Shown here: piece by piece, positions 32,473 through 44,524 of the stretch
Layout: each line of letters starts with the position of its first letter
How positions within the stretch are numbered: the first letter of the stretch is position 1
Source of the DNA: Bryoerythrophyllum caledonicum
Taxonomy: Eukaryota > Streptophyta > Bryopsida > Pottiales > Pottiaceae
Direction of reading: 5' to 3'
Length of the DNA stretch: 64,000 nucleotides
NCBI GenBank assembly: GCA_963971425.1
Contig: OZ020524.1
Location: 22,497,022-22,561,021, forward strand
The notes under the pieces: generated by a model
What the model saw: the letters and a program-made list of their open reading frames with translations, nothing else
Database searches by the model: none
What the model was told of the DNA's origin: nothing
Program-made: the position numbers and the translations under genes

Positions 32473-33395
32473 CCCCTAAAGGACCACGACCTAATTCGCT
32501 CTAAAATCAGTCCAAAACTGCCACTATCAAAAAGAGACATGAAAATCACATTTTAAAGTGAATTTTGGATTTTCAACTATAAGATCTTAAAATATACTTC
32601 CATATAAACATGCCATCAAATTTGGTTGCAATCCACCGCATGGATTGATAGATTTTAGTGTTTAAAGTCAAATCAATGGTTCATTTTCATCCCTGCGTTG
32701 AGTAGATCAGCTGACCTTGACTTCATTTTGTATCAAATTTTTGCATTGTACAAGGTCTAAATCTTTTACCATTGTCTTAAGCATGATGTTATTTCCCAAC
32801 ACACCAATTTCTAGAGGTAAAAAAGGGGTGTAGCATATTCAAAACAAGTGTGCAAGGAGTGGAGGTTCAAAAATTGCCATTTCACGTTTTATTTTTTTGT
32901 GAACTACATATGTATTCAAATGATAATCCAAACGGTCAATAAGAAGTTTGTCACCATATATTGTTGTTGGGAAAAAAAAAGTGAAAAATATGAAGATCTC
33001 TAGGTTTTATGTAGAAAAGATGAATTTGTTTTCCCCCGTTGCCCAACAATGTGTGAAAATGTTTGACTTGGAATAAAATGCCTTTTTACACTAAAGACAA
33101 GAATTTTTTTTGAAATTTTCTAAATAAAGAAATATTCTTTATATGTGTGAAAAATCTCAATGTCAATAGAAACTTTTGTCAAAAAATTTGGAGGTGCCCG
33201 AAGTCCCACTTTTGGCTTTAAGTGGTACTAACTTTCAAACCACAAATCCAAAAATATATATATAAATATCTCCACGAAGCTCTTATCAGATCCTATCTTG
33301 AAAAAAAAAAATTGACTTTAAAAGGATTTTTTTTCGAATTGTAGGTACATGCCCAAAATCCAAAATGACCCCGGGGACGTTTGGTCCTTTAGGGG
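32473..33395. mobile_element. TTAA-flanked non-autonomous DNA transposon, copy 1
   Basis: 923 bp bounded by TTAA on each side (32469-32472, 33396-33399) with terminal inverted repeats CCCCTAAAGGACCA and TGGTCCTTTAGGGG. The interior is AT-rich with no transposase. It is related, in opposite orientation, to 39786-40721. TTAA target duplications are typical of piggyBac and Kolobok superfamilies; which one applies cannot be settled from the termini. Confidence 0.75.
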
Positions 33396-33470
33396 TTAAA
33401 AGATTACGTGTGAAACCCTGCGAAGCCAAAATGCAGGCTAGCTGAGTATGGAAAGCGTCATGTAACAAAC

Positions 33471-33665
33471 CTTGTCAAGGTTGAGGTTGTCGCAAATTGA
33501 GCTTGCTGATAGCCATTGTCCGCACCGGCAACCTCCAAAACCTTGATAGGGGTCGTTTCTGTGACCCCTTCTGTACCTGGCCAACCCGAGCATTTGTGGA
33601 ATGAGTCCCAAGAGCGAAAGCGCTAACCAAAAGTTGACCCCATATTGTGTAATTGAATGATTGAC
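33471..33665 (-). other. Orphan exon-like segment
   Basis: 65 in-phase codons between a good acceptor (GGTCCTTGCAG) and a GT donor, containing a hydrophobic stretch (NFWLALSLLGLIPQMLGLA) and a Gly/Arg-rich tail (RYRRGHRNDPYQGFGG). The hydrophobic part is faintly like PMP3/RCI2 small membrane proteins, but the usual N-terminal half is absent. It could be a relic exon or chance. Confidence 0.2.
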
Positions 33666-34019
33666 CTGCAAGGACCAAACCAATTAAAGGCCATGGAAAA
33701 ATTTCAAGGTTAATTCAAATTTGGGAGCTATCCCAAGGAATGTGGAAACTTTCAATTCTAAAGGCCACCGTGGTGACATTGTGCTTGCTTGTGCAGGACC
33801 AGATGTTAGATTGTTATCTTTCCTAGTTGCTTTTTTAGAATATGATTTGGACCACCATCTTACAACATATTTTAATATAAAGAAATCAAGTATCGCATTC
33901 AAAGCTTGATTTAAAATTGGTATCATTATACTTTCATTTTCAACTTATGCTTTTGTAGAACTTAAAAAAGTCTAAGCTAGAGGTGGAACATTGTACAGTA
34001 GGGTGACACCCAAATTGGC

Positions 34020-34580
34020 GCCTTGTGCAATTCCAAGGATAGTGTCCATACTGCTGCCAACTTTGACATCCTCCTCAGGGCTAATTTTATTTTATTTTAC
34101 CATGGAATTTTAGACACACAATCACCTTTATGTTGAAAACATGTATACCAAATTTCAAGGCCAGGAGATTTATACAAAGAAAGATATTCAAGATTTACCA
34201 ACAAGGGGTAGTGTAAGAAAAGTTTCACGGCTGCCAACTTTGACACCACCCTCCCAAGGATTGAATTTTTTTTTCCTTTGGAATCTTTGGAGTGGAAACA
34301 TCTTTATGTTAACATAACACATGTGAAAAAATTAAAGTCCGAAAGACCCACAAAGAAAATGATATTCCAAATCTACCAACAGGTGTAGTTGTGAGAAACA
34401 AAGGGGAATATCGTTTCACAACTTCCAACTTTCACAGCCTCCCTAGGGCTGAAAATTTGTTATTTCAACATGAAATTTTTGTTACAAGATCACTATTATG
34501 TTGATAACATGTGTGAGAAAATTTCAAGGCCAAAAGATACACACAAAAATAGTTATTCAAAATCTACCAACGTGCATGTC
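34020..34580. repeat. Three diverged tandem units of about 180 bp
   Basis: The word order CTGCCAACTTTGACA..CTCC, TTTATGTTGA.AACATGT, AATTTCAAGGCC and ATATTCAA.ATCTACCAAC recurs three times, starting near 34054, 34230 and 34424. It is satellite-like, with no coding potential. Confidence 0.6.
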
Positions 34581-34945
34581 CTCCATTAGCCTCAATTTCT
34601 GCTTGTAACCTAATGGGCATAGAATGACATAATTGAAGGAGCTTTGTATAACTATCTAACTTCCACTTTCTTTCAAGAACTACCTTTAATGCATCATGTT
34701 TCTAGGACATGCCTTGTCATGTTGTACTACATCTTTTAGAATCTTCCACATGTTCTCAATTGGATTGAGATTGGGAGAGTTTATAGGCCAATCGAGCTTC
34801 TCAAGAAGGTGTGTTTGTCTCCATTCTTCACAAATTTTATTGCCATGGATGGATGCGCCATCTTCCATGAGCAGTGCGCGTAGAACTTTATCCATGAAAT
34901 GAGATAAGTTCCCTTCGTAAACCACTTCTACAAATATGAGCTATT
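34565..34945 (-). pseudogene. Tc1/mariner transposase C-terminal fragment
   Basis: The frame includes LLMEDGASIHGNKICEEW, LDWPINSPNLNPIENMW and KILKDVVQ, matching the DDE-domain C-terminal part of Tc1-like transposases (second Asp in MEDGA, then SPNLNPIENMW). After a frame change near 34690 it continues LCHSMPIRLQAEIEANGGHAR, the usual C-terminal SMP..QA.I.A.GG motif. No N-terminal DNA-binding region or first catalytic Asp is present. It is a relic. Confidence 0.8.
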
Positions 34946-35559
34946 GTCTAAAAAGATGACAATATCATTAAAAAGGTAGAATTTAGGATAGAGTGAAGAT
35001 CCTATCATAAATTCTGAACTCCACAAAGATAAGAAAAATATGAGTAAATAGGATTTAGTGTCGGAAAAAATAATCCTACCCTAAATCCTAAACTCCAAAA
35101 GATTAGAAAAATTTATCAAAATGTAGGATTTAGAATAGGATAACAAAATCCCTACTGTGAATCCTAAAATATTTCAAAAATCTCAAAAGTAAGGTTCTAG
35201 ATAGTACCTTAATAAGCCTGTGCTCCAAGAAAGTTGCACTTTTTGATGAAGTCCTGCTCCACTCCAAAAAGTTTACCTTCAATGCACTACACATCAAGGA
35301 AAAAAATAAATTGGGTTCTAAAATTTTTCTATTCCATCATGGAATTTCAACTTGAAACTTTTATGTTTGAAAACTCAGTTTGAAATTTCACTTACCAATT
35401 GACACCTCAAAACTCGCAATTTTAAGTTTATGCTAGTATTTCACCCAAAAAGCGCCAATAAATAGTCATACTACTAAAACCATAAACCCTAGACTTTACA
35501 ATGGTTAAACTTTGTTATGAATCATGGCCAAAAATAAGAATAATAAGAATAATATTAAT
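34946..35559. other. AT-rich, no gene seen
   Basis: Contains several diverged copies of GGATTTAG.ATAGGAT.A.AATCCTA words near 34980-35200, a small local repeat. No supported frame. Confidence 0.35.
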
Positions 35560-35625
35560 AAAAGTAAAAGTAAAAGTAAAAGTAAAAGTAAAAGTAAAAG
35601 TAAAAGTAAAAGTAAAAGTAAAAGT
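35560..35625 (+). repeat. Hexanucleotide microsatellite (AAAAGT)11
   Basis: Uninterrupted repeat of AAAAGT; it produces artefactual Val/Lys and Ser/Lys frames. Confidence 0.95.
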
Positions 35626-35839
35626 TTTTGCATTGCCTGTAGAACTGCACAGAGGAACAGCAACGAATTTTGGAGTTCTTTGATTTTTTATTTTTTTTAT
35701 ATTTGCAATTAAATCTACTCAATTTTGACTTGATTTGAAACTTTAATGTCTTAAAACTCGATTTGGTGATTCACTAAACAAAATTTTGTCACATTCACAA
35801 TCTTTCAAGATCACATCAACCAACTCCAACTCCAAACTT

Positions 35840-36105
35840 GTAATGACAATCTCAAAACTTGCAATTTCAATCTCCACAACTTCAACTTTGTAACTCCAAC
35901 TCCAACTCCAACTCCAACTTTGTATTCCAACCAACTCCAACTTCAACTTCAAGATCACATCAACCAACTCCAACTTTGTATTCCAACCAACTCCAACTTC
36001 AACTTCAAGATCACATCAACCAACTCCAACTCCAACTCCAACTTCAACTTCAAGATCACATCAACCAACTCCAACTCCAACTCCAACTCCAACTTCAAGA
36101 CTTTT
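35840..36105 (+). repeat. CCAACT hexamer array with higher-order unit
   Basis: Runs of CCAACT alternate with TTCAAGATCACATCAACC, which recurs at least four times including one at 35805, giving a compound minisatellite. The Gln/Leu and Asn/Ser frames across it are artefacts. Confidence 0.9.
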
Positions 36106-36507
36106 GCATTCCAAGTTTACAACTCACAATTTAAAATAGTGCAGAAAAGAGTGCAATTACCGCGTGGTAAATAGTGCAGTTACCGCATAGTAAAGCCCAC
36201 AGTTATTGCAAAGTTACCACGCTCTTGACTTTTTGACGGGGCTTATGATTTTTGTAGTATGATGAATACAACTATTAGTTTAATTATACTAATATACTTA
36301 CAAAGCTTTTATTTCATAAGCAAATCATTATATTTATTGATAAAGCTTTTGGTTTCACCAAAAAAACTTTTAATTTTGCTTGATAAAACTTGTAATTGTA
36401 CTACTCAAGCTTTTCTTTTGGTGATAGAATTTATAATTTGATGGTAATGCTTTTAGTTTTACCAATACAACTTTTAATTTTGTTAGGAAAGCTTTGAATT
36501 ATACTAG

Positions 36508-36509
<2 letters not shown>
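36106..36509. other. AT-rich, no gene seen
   Basis: Two copies of AATAGTGCAG..TTACCGC.T.GTAAA occur near 36135-36200. No supported frame. Confidence 0.3.

Positions 36510-36538
<29 letters not shown>
36510..36538. repeat. (AT)n microsatellite
   Basis: About 14 AT dinucleotides without interruption. Confidence 0.95.
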
Positions 36539-36541
<3 letters not shown>

Positions 36542-36855
36542 TAATTCATTAAAAAATACATGCTCACATACACTTTTATTCATCTCATTGGAAAATAGTC
36601 AACTCTTCTAGCCATAAGTATAAGTATACTAATGTATCATGGGAGTTGACCAATGTCTCTAATCATTTGTCGACTTTATAGCTTGTCATCATCAATCCAC
36701 ATTTAACAAATATCATCTTTTTGAATCCAATCCAATAGCCATACTTTCAAAAGTCGGAAGTAATATGCTTGTTTAATGGATCTATAATTACATATTCTAA
36801 ATTGCAAATTTCATTGATAAATCTATCTTGTTGAGTCAAATTAACATATACACTA

Positions 36856-37071
36856 CACTAAAGTTGGTATTAGTGTTAAGCACAGTAAATCACTTGTAAA
36901 TGCAATATGTTTTTACTCTTGATAAATATATTTACCAACCATGTTTACAATTATTCTCCTCTTTAAATAGTATAAATATTTATGCTCTCAATAAAAATCC
37001 ACATCAAAAGTAAAAAGTTATAGCATTTACAAGTCATTCACTGTGCTTAACACTAAATACCAACTTTAGTG
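36856..37071. mobile_element. TA-flanked MITE (Tc1/mariner type)
   Basis: 216 bp with inverted repeats of about 50 bp (CACTAAAGTTGGTAT... against ...CCAACTTTAGTG), flanked on both sides by TA (36854-36855, 37072-37073). The arms differ at a few positions (AAATCACTTG against AATGACTTG). No coding capacity. The TA target site fits mobilisation by a Tc1/mariner transposase such as the relic at 34565-34945. Confidence 0.8.
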
Positions 37072-37265
37072 TAGCAAATCCACAATGTCTTTACCATCTT
37101 TATTTTCAAAACACATTTTGAAATTATATCCTACAATACATTGGTATCAAGGTTGTCTTAGAATGACGATCTGACAAAGTTCACGGAAGGGGGCTAATTT
37201 TGCATTCGTAGAATCATGGTAGTTATGGTGACTATAGTAACCAAGTTGACAAAATATACTAATTT

Positions 37266-37353
37266 AGCCCAAATCAAGCTCATACGCAGCCCAAATCAAG
37301 CTTTTATTCAGCCCAAATAAAGCTCTTACTCAGCCCAAATCAAGCTCTTACTC
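37266..37353 (+). repeat. Four tandem copies of a 22-bp unit
   Basis: AGCCCAAATCAAGCT plus seven variable bases, repeated four times head to tail with no spacers. Confidence 0.9.
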
Positions 37354-37970
37354 AATCCATGTCAGTTCCATTCCAAGCCAACCTATTCCAGACGCATAGC
37401 CCAGGAAATATACACGGTGTTTTAAAATTTTCAACTTTTCTACTTATATTATTAGAATTATTGCATGATGGTGTCCAACACTTTTGACTTGTTACAATCT
37501 TTTCTTCTTAGAAGCCTTTGCATTACCATAAAAATCCATCTTCCCACAATCTCATCTTACATATTGCACTTAGTTGATCTAATTTCAATGTAAATAGTTC
37601 ACAAAGGATGTACATAAAATTAGATAGTTACCAAAACAACTAAAGTACACCACACGGCCCACAAAATAATTAAAATTGGAAATATTGTGCTCTATTTTGG
37701 CAAGAACACATATAAAGCTACATATTGAATATCTCTTCCAAAAGATCATTCGGTAACAATGCACAACCGTTCTTCCAAAAAAAAAAAGAAGCGCTGAATA
37801 AAAAAGAGATAATTCAGCTCTAAAGAATATACCGCATTGAGAAAGTTCCAATATACCTGAATGAGAGATGAATCTGCAAACCTCCAGATTTGTGAGCAAT
37901 ATGCTTGTCGTGTCATATCTACAAGAACTAGTATACAAATTAAAGTGCGGAATTTACCACAAAAAAGCAG
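37354..37970. other. 3' flank of the sterol glucosyltransferase gene
   Basis: AT-rich and presumably contains the 3' UTR and terminator of the gene on the minus strand. The minus frame at 37585-37938 is hydrophobic without a motif and is probably chance. Confidence 0.35.
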
Positions 37971-40900
37971 TCACTTATCCGAGTTGTTCTTGTGACAAGT
38001 CCAAAAAGAGGTGCAGAAGTTGCTGAAGCGCTCCCCTTTCGTCTCTCGAGGCGGAGATGGCGGTGGCGTCTCATGCATTATCTCCGGTATCCGCTTCCTG
38101 AGGTGCTTGTGAAACGCATCACATGCACCTCGCACCCCATCCTCACCCTCCATCGCCTTGGAAATCTCCACAGCTTTCTCCTTCACCTGAAGTAACATAG
38201 AGCCGTCCTTTCAATTTAGCGGGAAGTGTTTTAGTATAAGATCGGAAAATTTGAAGAAAAACAGAACTGAACACACCCCAGGTTTTAACATGAAGTTGAT
38301 GGCGTCAACGAGCTTGTGGACAGAGAACTGATCGACCGGAATTGGTTCTGGACCCACGCCCCTTCCGTGAATGCGGCTCCCCCAGAAAGGCTGATCGCCA
38401 AAGAAGGGCACCACTGTTGTTGGACACTGGAAAAACACAAATCCACGATGATGAAAATCAGTTTGCAAACCACCTTTTTACGTGGAAGTATCAAACAGCC
38501 AATAATGCGGAATTGAACAAACCGGATTTTCCTATGTGAAAACACGTGTGTGTCAAAGTGTAGGCATATTAAGATCAGGAGTAACAGAAAATAGAGCTCA
38601 AATGTAACCACATTCATGAGAGATACAACACATTACCGCAGCCTTGAGACCTGCTGCAACAGTTCCTGCACCACCATGATGAACCTGCCCCAAAATGGCA
38701 CAGAAAAAAGAGCATCACCATGAGACAACATATGTAAACTAATGGACTTCTCATTCCAACAATGTCCACTGGTACGTATGAAAATGCTTCAACAAAAGTA
38801 GAGCCTTCATTAGATGAGATTAGTGCTGAAATCTGAGAAAAATATTTGGCATAAAAGTGATCACGGAAAGTCGACTTATCTCTCAACCTACAATAACTTC
38901 GTTTCAATATCAATAAGCATATGATGAGTTAGATGTAAACGCACCACAGCTGCACAACGAGGGAAAAGCCAATCATGAGGACAATCTTGCACAAGGTACA
39001 CGAAGTCTAGATTCTCCGCCACTGCAAAAGCAATACGAAAATGTTTCAGAATCTGCCAACATTTTTCTTCCTGATGGAACAATCTGTAGAGCAGAGAAGG
39101 ACTGCCATCTTCATCTTGAAGAACAGATATTTGATGAAAAGATCAATCAAAAACAAAACCCTGAACACAACGTATCGACAAGACATGGACGTACGCTTGC
39201 CCAGCCCGCCCCATCCTTGATTGATGACTCCACGCTGCTTGGTTTCCTTCAACGATTCTATGATGGTCTTTGTCATACCCTCTGGATCGCCCACTGGCTG
39301 GAAGAGCCAAAGCAAAGATTGGTGAATATAAGTTTACAGCTAATGAAATGAACAGAGAATTGAAGGTAGAATGTTCAGAACTTACAAGGCTACCAAAGCC
39401 AACATAAATTGGTGCCGGTCCTGTTTCCAGAAACTTCTCCAAGTCTTTAGGAGGTTTGTACTCCGCGGCTTGTTGCAAGAAGCAGAATCCCACAACGTCA
39501 ACGAGAGGGCCCCAATCTGCAGCCAATGTAGCACCACATCAATAGAGTTATTTGTAATGTGAGGCAAAGATACCAACAATTTAACCTCTTTTCTCAATAT
39601 TGATTACTAAAATCAGCCCTGAATAGCTCTCAATATCGATAATTAGCTCAAGGAGATGATGGTACAACATGACCTCACTTTCCTTCTCAAAGGAAGGCTA
39701 AAGCTACTTCTAACTTGAGTTTAGAGACCACCAAGCTCTTCCATTGATGTAATAGCTACTTAGAGTGAGGAAAGAGTAGTGTTAACCCCTAAATTACCAA
39801 GAGTCCCCTCGGGGGACTCTTGAAGGTTCGGGCAGGTTCCTACTATGTCAATTCATAACACTATTTTTTGAAAATTTTGTTGTGGATGGACATTACTAAA
39901 AGCTCTCTATGAGTCCATTTATTTCCCTAAATATGACATTTTATGAAAAAAGTTATAGGGTTTTGAAGTTCAAATGGGGAAAGCGGGCGCATTGAGCAAC
40001 TCCAAAAACTTTTGCTAGAACACTCTATTGAATGCAGGATTTTCACTACAAGCAAATCATATTATTTCCTTTCATATTGTCATAAAAAATATCATGTCTT
40101 TAGTGAAAAAGTAGCATACTAATCCAAGTCAAACAATTTCACACATTGTCAGGCAAGGTACCAAAAAATCTTCTTTCTTTCCACATAAAACTTAGAGATT
40201 TTCATATTTTTTACTTTTTATTTTCTCCACGGCATTATGTGGTGTAAACTTTTTCATTGACCAATCAGGTTCTCATTCTAAAACATATTAAGTTCACAAA
40301 AAAGTAAAGCGTGAATTGATAATTTTTGAACCACCTCTCCTTGCACAATTATTTTAAATATGCTACATTCTTTTTACCTCTAAAAATTGATGTACAAAGA
40401 ACTAATATCATGTTGAACATGATGGTAATGAATTTAGACCTTGTGTAGTGCAAAAATTGGACACCAAGTGAAGTCAAAGTCTGCTGATCCACTAAACGCA
40501 TGGAAGAAAATGAACCCTTTTCTATACTTCAAACACTATAATCTTTCAATCCGTGCGGTCAAAGTTGATAAAATTTTGTGAGTATGTTACCTAATAAGTC
40601 TTAATTGAGATCCTATGGTTAAAAACAGAAATAAAAGTTTTGGTTTTCTTCCTTACTCATTGCACTGAAACAAGCCGTTGTGAAGTGTTTTTAGTTTGAA
40701 AATGGCTTGGTAATTTAGGGGTTAAAATAGACAGAGCGTTAGTTTCGAGGAATAGAGCTTACCATCAGGTTTTGGTACCAGTTGTGGACTCCACAAATAA
40801 CCTGTAGGTAAGTCCGTCAATGAGCCTTGGGAGCTCAAATAAGGAATCTGTCGGAGCTTCAGCTTCTTTTTGCGAAAGTCGTTGATGATGCTTCTTATGC

Positions 40901-43010
40901 CTAACCAGATCATTTTGTCCACCACTTGATACGACAACTGAAACACGCTCAAGAGAACATGATCATTCACTGAATTGTAAAAACTCCAATCTAGGAAAAG
41001 CAGTCATGGAACTTAATCCAAAATCTAGGTGAAAAACGCTTACTTTGAACGCAGCTTGTTTGTTGATATGTGAAAGAGGGTGTGGAAATGCGGAGGTTGG
41101 TCTGTTTCAGCTCACGAACATATCATATAAGAGTTCAAAAGGGTAGTAGCAAGCAATAGCAAAGAAAACCATCCTGTCCAAGGGCAATAGTCTACTACAT
41201 ACTACTCATACTCATGTTGGAGAAACAGTTTTAAGTGGACATGGATTCAAATATCTACATCCCAAGACTTGATACTAGAAAAGAGTCGAGAGGCCATACG
41301 TCCACGGCATCGTAAAAAATATGTGCAAAGGAATTTTGAGATACTCCGCAACATGCACATGACCTGTACGCCAAAGCAAACAGTAAGCGCCCATCTACTA
41401 AAAAAAGTACTACAAATGCGAACGAATACTATCCTGCTTGGATTGAAGCATACCATAAGCTGGAGGATTGGCAATGATGACTTGAGCTTTGAAAGGAACA
41501 CCAGTATCCATATCTGGCTCAATGCACGGTGCTAACAAGGAATTCACGATTGCTTTGATCTGCTTCCTCTGAATCTTGACCTCCTTGGGTCCTGTGGACA
41601 GAAAACCTTTGTTCTTCACCATATCTGGAACCAAGAAACTCTCTTAAACATATGCAAACTGAAACCAAGGAAGGAACAAAGCAGAATTTGAGGTGAGCAA
41701 GGACGTACATTCTGCGAGAACCTTTGGATCACCCCCGAGAGGGTAAAACTCCAAACCTGCTTTTTTCACGAAATCTTTAAAGTTCGCATGCGAAGCCAGC
41801 CTCACTCGGTGACCATACTCCTGTCAACATACCACCTGAACATGAAATACAAGTCCATACAACATGTATACACCATCAAAGGCATCGAGAGCCGACCTGC
41901 ATTCTCTTCCCTATGGCGAGGAATGGCTGCACATCACCTCGAGTGCCCACAATGAGCATCACCACCTTCAGAGGAGGAATTTGCTGCCAGTTCTCATCGT
42001 CCTCACTCTCCAGGTTCTCATCTTCCGGGGCCCAAGGCGCTTCAGGTCCAAACACTTTCTCAGCGATGCCAGGAGTCCCTCCAAAATCAAAGTCCACCCT
42101 CCCATCTTTCTGTATCCTCGTCAATTTCTTTATGAGTTTTTTCTGCCAAGCACAAACAGAGCATGTGAGAGGCGAACAACAAAGAAAGTTAGAGTCAGCC
42201 CCGTTACAAATAAAATATCCAGATCATTGTAGAAAACACGCTACCTTTTTCCTGTCCGAGAATCTGTCAGCGACGTTGCGAATGTCAGCGTTCTCGTCGT
42301 TGTTCCTTTCTCGCCTGGCAGCATTGTCGGCGACAGGACGACGATGAGCAGCGTCCAGAGATGACATGCTTGTCAAGGACTTCGTTTTACCGAGGTGGCT
42401 TTCTGCAATCACAAAACCACATGTAATTCGTGGTAGAAACTCTTTCTTCACAGAAAAGAGTAGTGAAAAGAAGGGATTGAGACTTTGCATGACTTGACTA
42501 CTCTCACCTACTGAGAAATCGTTTCCTGGTCCATTGTACGCGTTGTCAACATCATGTCTGAGTCCATCCAAGGAGATGTCTTCAATCTTCTCAAACGCTT
42601 GCTCCTCAGTGTTCTCACTGATGGTGGTGGCCACCACAGACGGCATCCACACCGGCAAGGACTGGGTGTTCTGCAGCCGGTGCTTTTGGTCGATTTCATC
42701 AATAACGTCTTGGACAATCACGGAATTCCCATTCGCTTTGTCGTCGTATCTGGCTCTTGGCAGGCTCGCGGAATGGGCGTCACCGGAGTTCTTGGCCGCC
42801 AGAGACTTCAAACTCGGGGGCCACTTCGTCTTCGGATCATCGCTTCCCAAATCTTTCCTGCTTTACCCCAAGGTTTTGTCAGATAACAAGTAATTTCCAG
42901 GGTTTCAGACACAATGAGATGGTGGCAGCGAACCTAAAATCTCCCGTTTGCAAATCCGAATGATGATCGCCCATGAGGCCATTGCCGTCTGCGACTTGAG
43001 CTCCAGCCAT
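37971..43010 (-). CDS. UGT80: Sterol 3-beta-glucosyltransferase (UGT80 type)
   Basis: Fifteen exons with GT/AG borders and consistent phases give 711 residues: 43010-42934, 42857-42508, 42402-42245, 42142-41897, 41820-41709, 41624-41454, 41363-41300, 41101-41044, 40937-40763, 39516-39386, 39297-39195, 39021-38945, 38684-38637, 38426-38277, 38186-37971. The enzyme transfers glucose from UDP-glucose to the 3-OH of membrane sterols. Family motifs: VGTRGDVQPFLAIGKRMQ near residue 255, EYGHRVRLASHANF just after, YMVKNKGFL, LHIFFTMPWTP, APIYVGFGSL, and the sugar-nucleotide site with VHHGGAGTVAAGLKAA near 575 and PFFGDQPFWG. The N-terminal 200 residues are hydrophilic and variable, as in the family. 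No transit peptide or membrane span. Intron 9 (39517-40762) carries two transposons. No disabling mutation was seen. Confidence 0.93.
39545..39785 (+). mobile_element. MITE family M, copy 4 (in UGT80 intron 9)
   Basis: Begins GAGTTATTTGTAATGTGAGGCA 29 bp from the exon 10 acceptor, and ends GAGTGAGGAAAGAGTAGTG. It closely matches 24526-24790 in the amidase gene, and its far end abuts the TTAA element. Confidence 0.65.
39786..40721. mobile_element. TTAA-flanked non-autonomous DNA transposon, copy 2 (in UGT80 intron 9)
   Basis: 936 bp between TTAA at 39782-39785 and 40722-40725, with inverted termini CCCCTAAATTACCAAG and CTTGGTAATTTAGGGG. The interior is similar to 32473-33395 in opposite orientation (TAAAACTTAGAGATTTTCATA against its complement near 33000). 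A second, nested inverted pair, GAGTCCCCTCGGGGGACTC, lies just inside the left end. No ORF. Confidence 0.75.
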
Positions 43011-44524
43011 CGCTACCTCACATAAGCTGCCCTGCTGATGAAAGAAGGTCTAACCTCAAGAGGTTAGACAATGAAACCATAACAAAATCGAACAATTCTT
43101 TAAATCCTTCCTTTAAACCCCTTCTGTAAACTCCAAGCAAAAGTGGAGCAAAATTCCAAACCCACCCACTTCCCCAAAAACCCTCAAATGGAGACGCCAC
43201 CATTGAGCGCAAATTCGTTCAAGGACCAACCTCGAGAAGATTCAGCAAATTGCGTAGAGAAAAACAGAAAACAAAGCAACCCAGCTCACATGAGAAGAAT
43301 TCTTCCCAATCAGATCACCATCATCTGAGGCTCTAACCGACCTCGACTCCAATCAACAGCACATTGTAATTACTCCGCTGAGTGTACTCACGCTCATCAC
43401 CGATTGGAGGTGTAATCGGTCCCCTTAAAACAGAGTGAGAGTTTGCATGCAAGGGTGGCAAGTGTCACTCCGACCAAACTTCAAACCATGGAGTCGCCTT
43501 GTGAAGACGTGAGTTCAACGATCCATCATCTGGCCCGGCGATTTCTCTCCGAAGTGACATCCATTGCAACACGAATCCTCAGAATTCACACAAACACTCC
43601 TCACAACTCATCAAAACAAAAAATCTTTCTTTTACCTGGCACAGGCCGTGTTCACGTGTCTGCAACGCTTTTTCCTGTCCCGTGCACGGGATGAGCGCCG
43701 TACCCGGTTGATACTGACCTCACTACCCGCACATACCCGGGCGGTTCCTTCCCATTATTATCATCATGACATGGTATCACACAGATATCAATCGAGAAGT
43801 GCACATTGTAAACATTGTAAACTACCATACTGGTCCCTTTTGCACCTACTTGTCAAAGTAATTATTTCCAAATCGGTTCGGACAGAATGGATATCACCTA
43901 GATGTTACATGGGTCATTACATAGGTATCAGTTAGACAAATCTCTCGTATTTTCCAAGAAAAGTTGACATTGTTCATTGTGAGTCATTTATGTACGAAAT
44001 TGACCCGCTTGTAGGGTAATGTAGGATTTCTGAGGGAGTAAATGTAGTAAATGTCTTGTACAACATGAGCGCCTCGATATCAACTGGGTATTGGAGGTTA
44101 TGAGACTAGTATCACGTAGATATCAGTTTCAGAAGTCCACATTCTAGTACGGTATCTTGCTATCCACAGGTAAACAAGGTAATTCCTGGATTGTGAACTT
44201 GGCCTCGTGAGAAATGCCAACCGGAATTTTGGGCAAGTTTTTTCCCCAGGAATGAAATGCAAGTCCTTGGTAGCATTGCTGCATGCACTCGCGTCTGCCA
44301 CGAGGCGCAATTGGTGAAGGGGCATTATTTTGCTAGGCTGGCGTTGGGATTAGAATATTACGGTGGTACCAGGCTGGGCTGATTACCGAACTCTAGGATT
44401 AATTCTGAGATGATGGGTGCCGATCGTGTTTTGGGGCTCAAGAGAGACACGTGGCGTTCTGATTTGGTGCCACCTGGCCATAATTAAGAGTCTATTCCAG
44501 AATATTTATGAAGAGAGGAAGAAG
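43011..44524. other. UGT80 upstream region, no other gene seen
   Basis: On the minus strand, CTGTTTTAAGGGG and CTCCAATCGG near 43405-43430 are a possible TATA/CCAAT pair, but the match is weak. The rest to 44524 has no supported frame and no recognised repeat. Confidence 0.3.

Noticed and set aside
37266-37353. Four 22-bp direct repeats considered as a CRISPR-like array
   Set aside because: Head-to-tail with no spacers, in a plant nuclear genome with no Cas genes.
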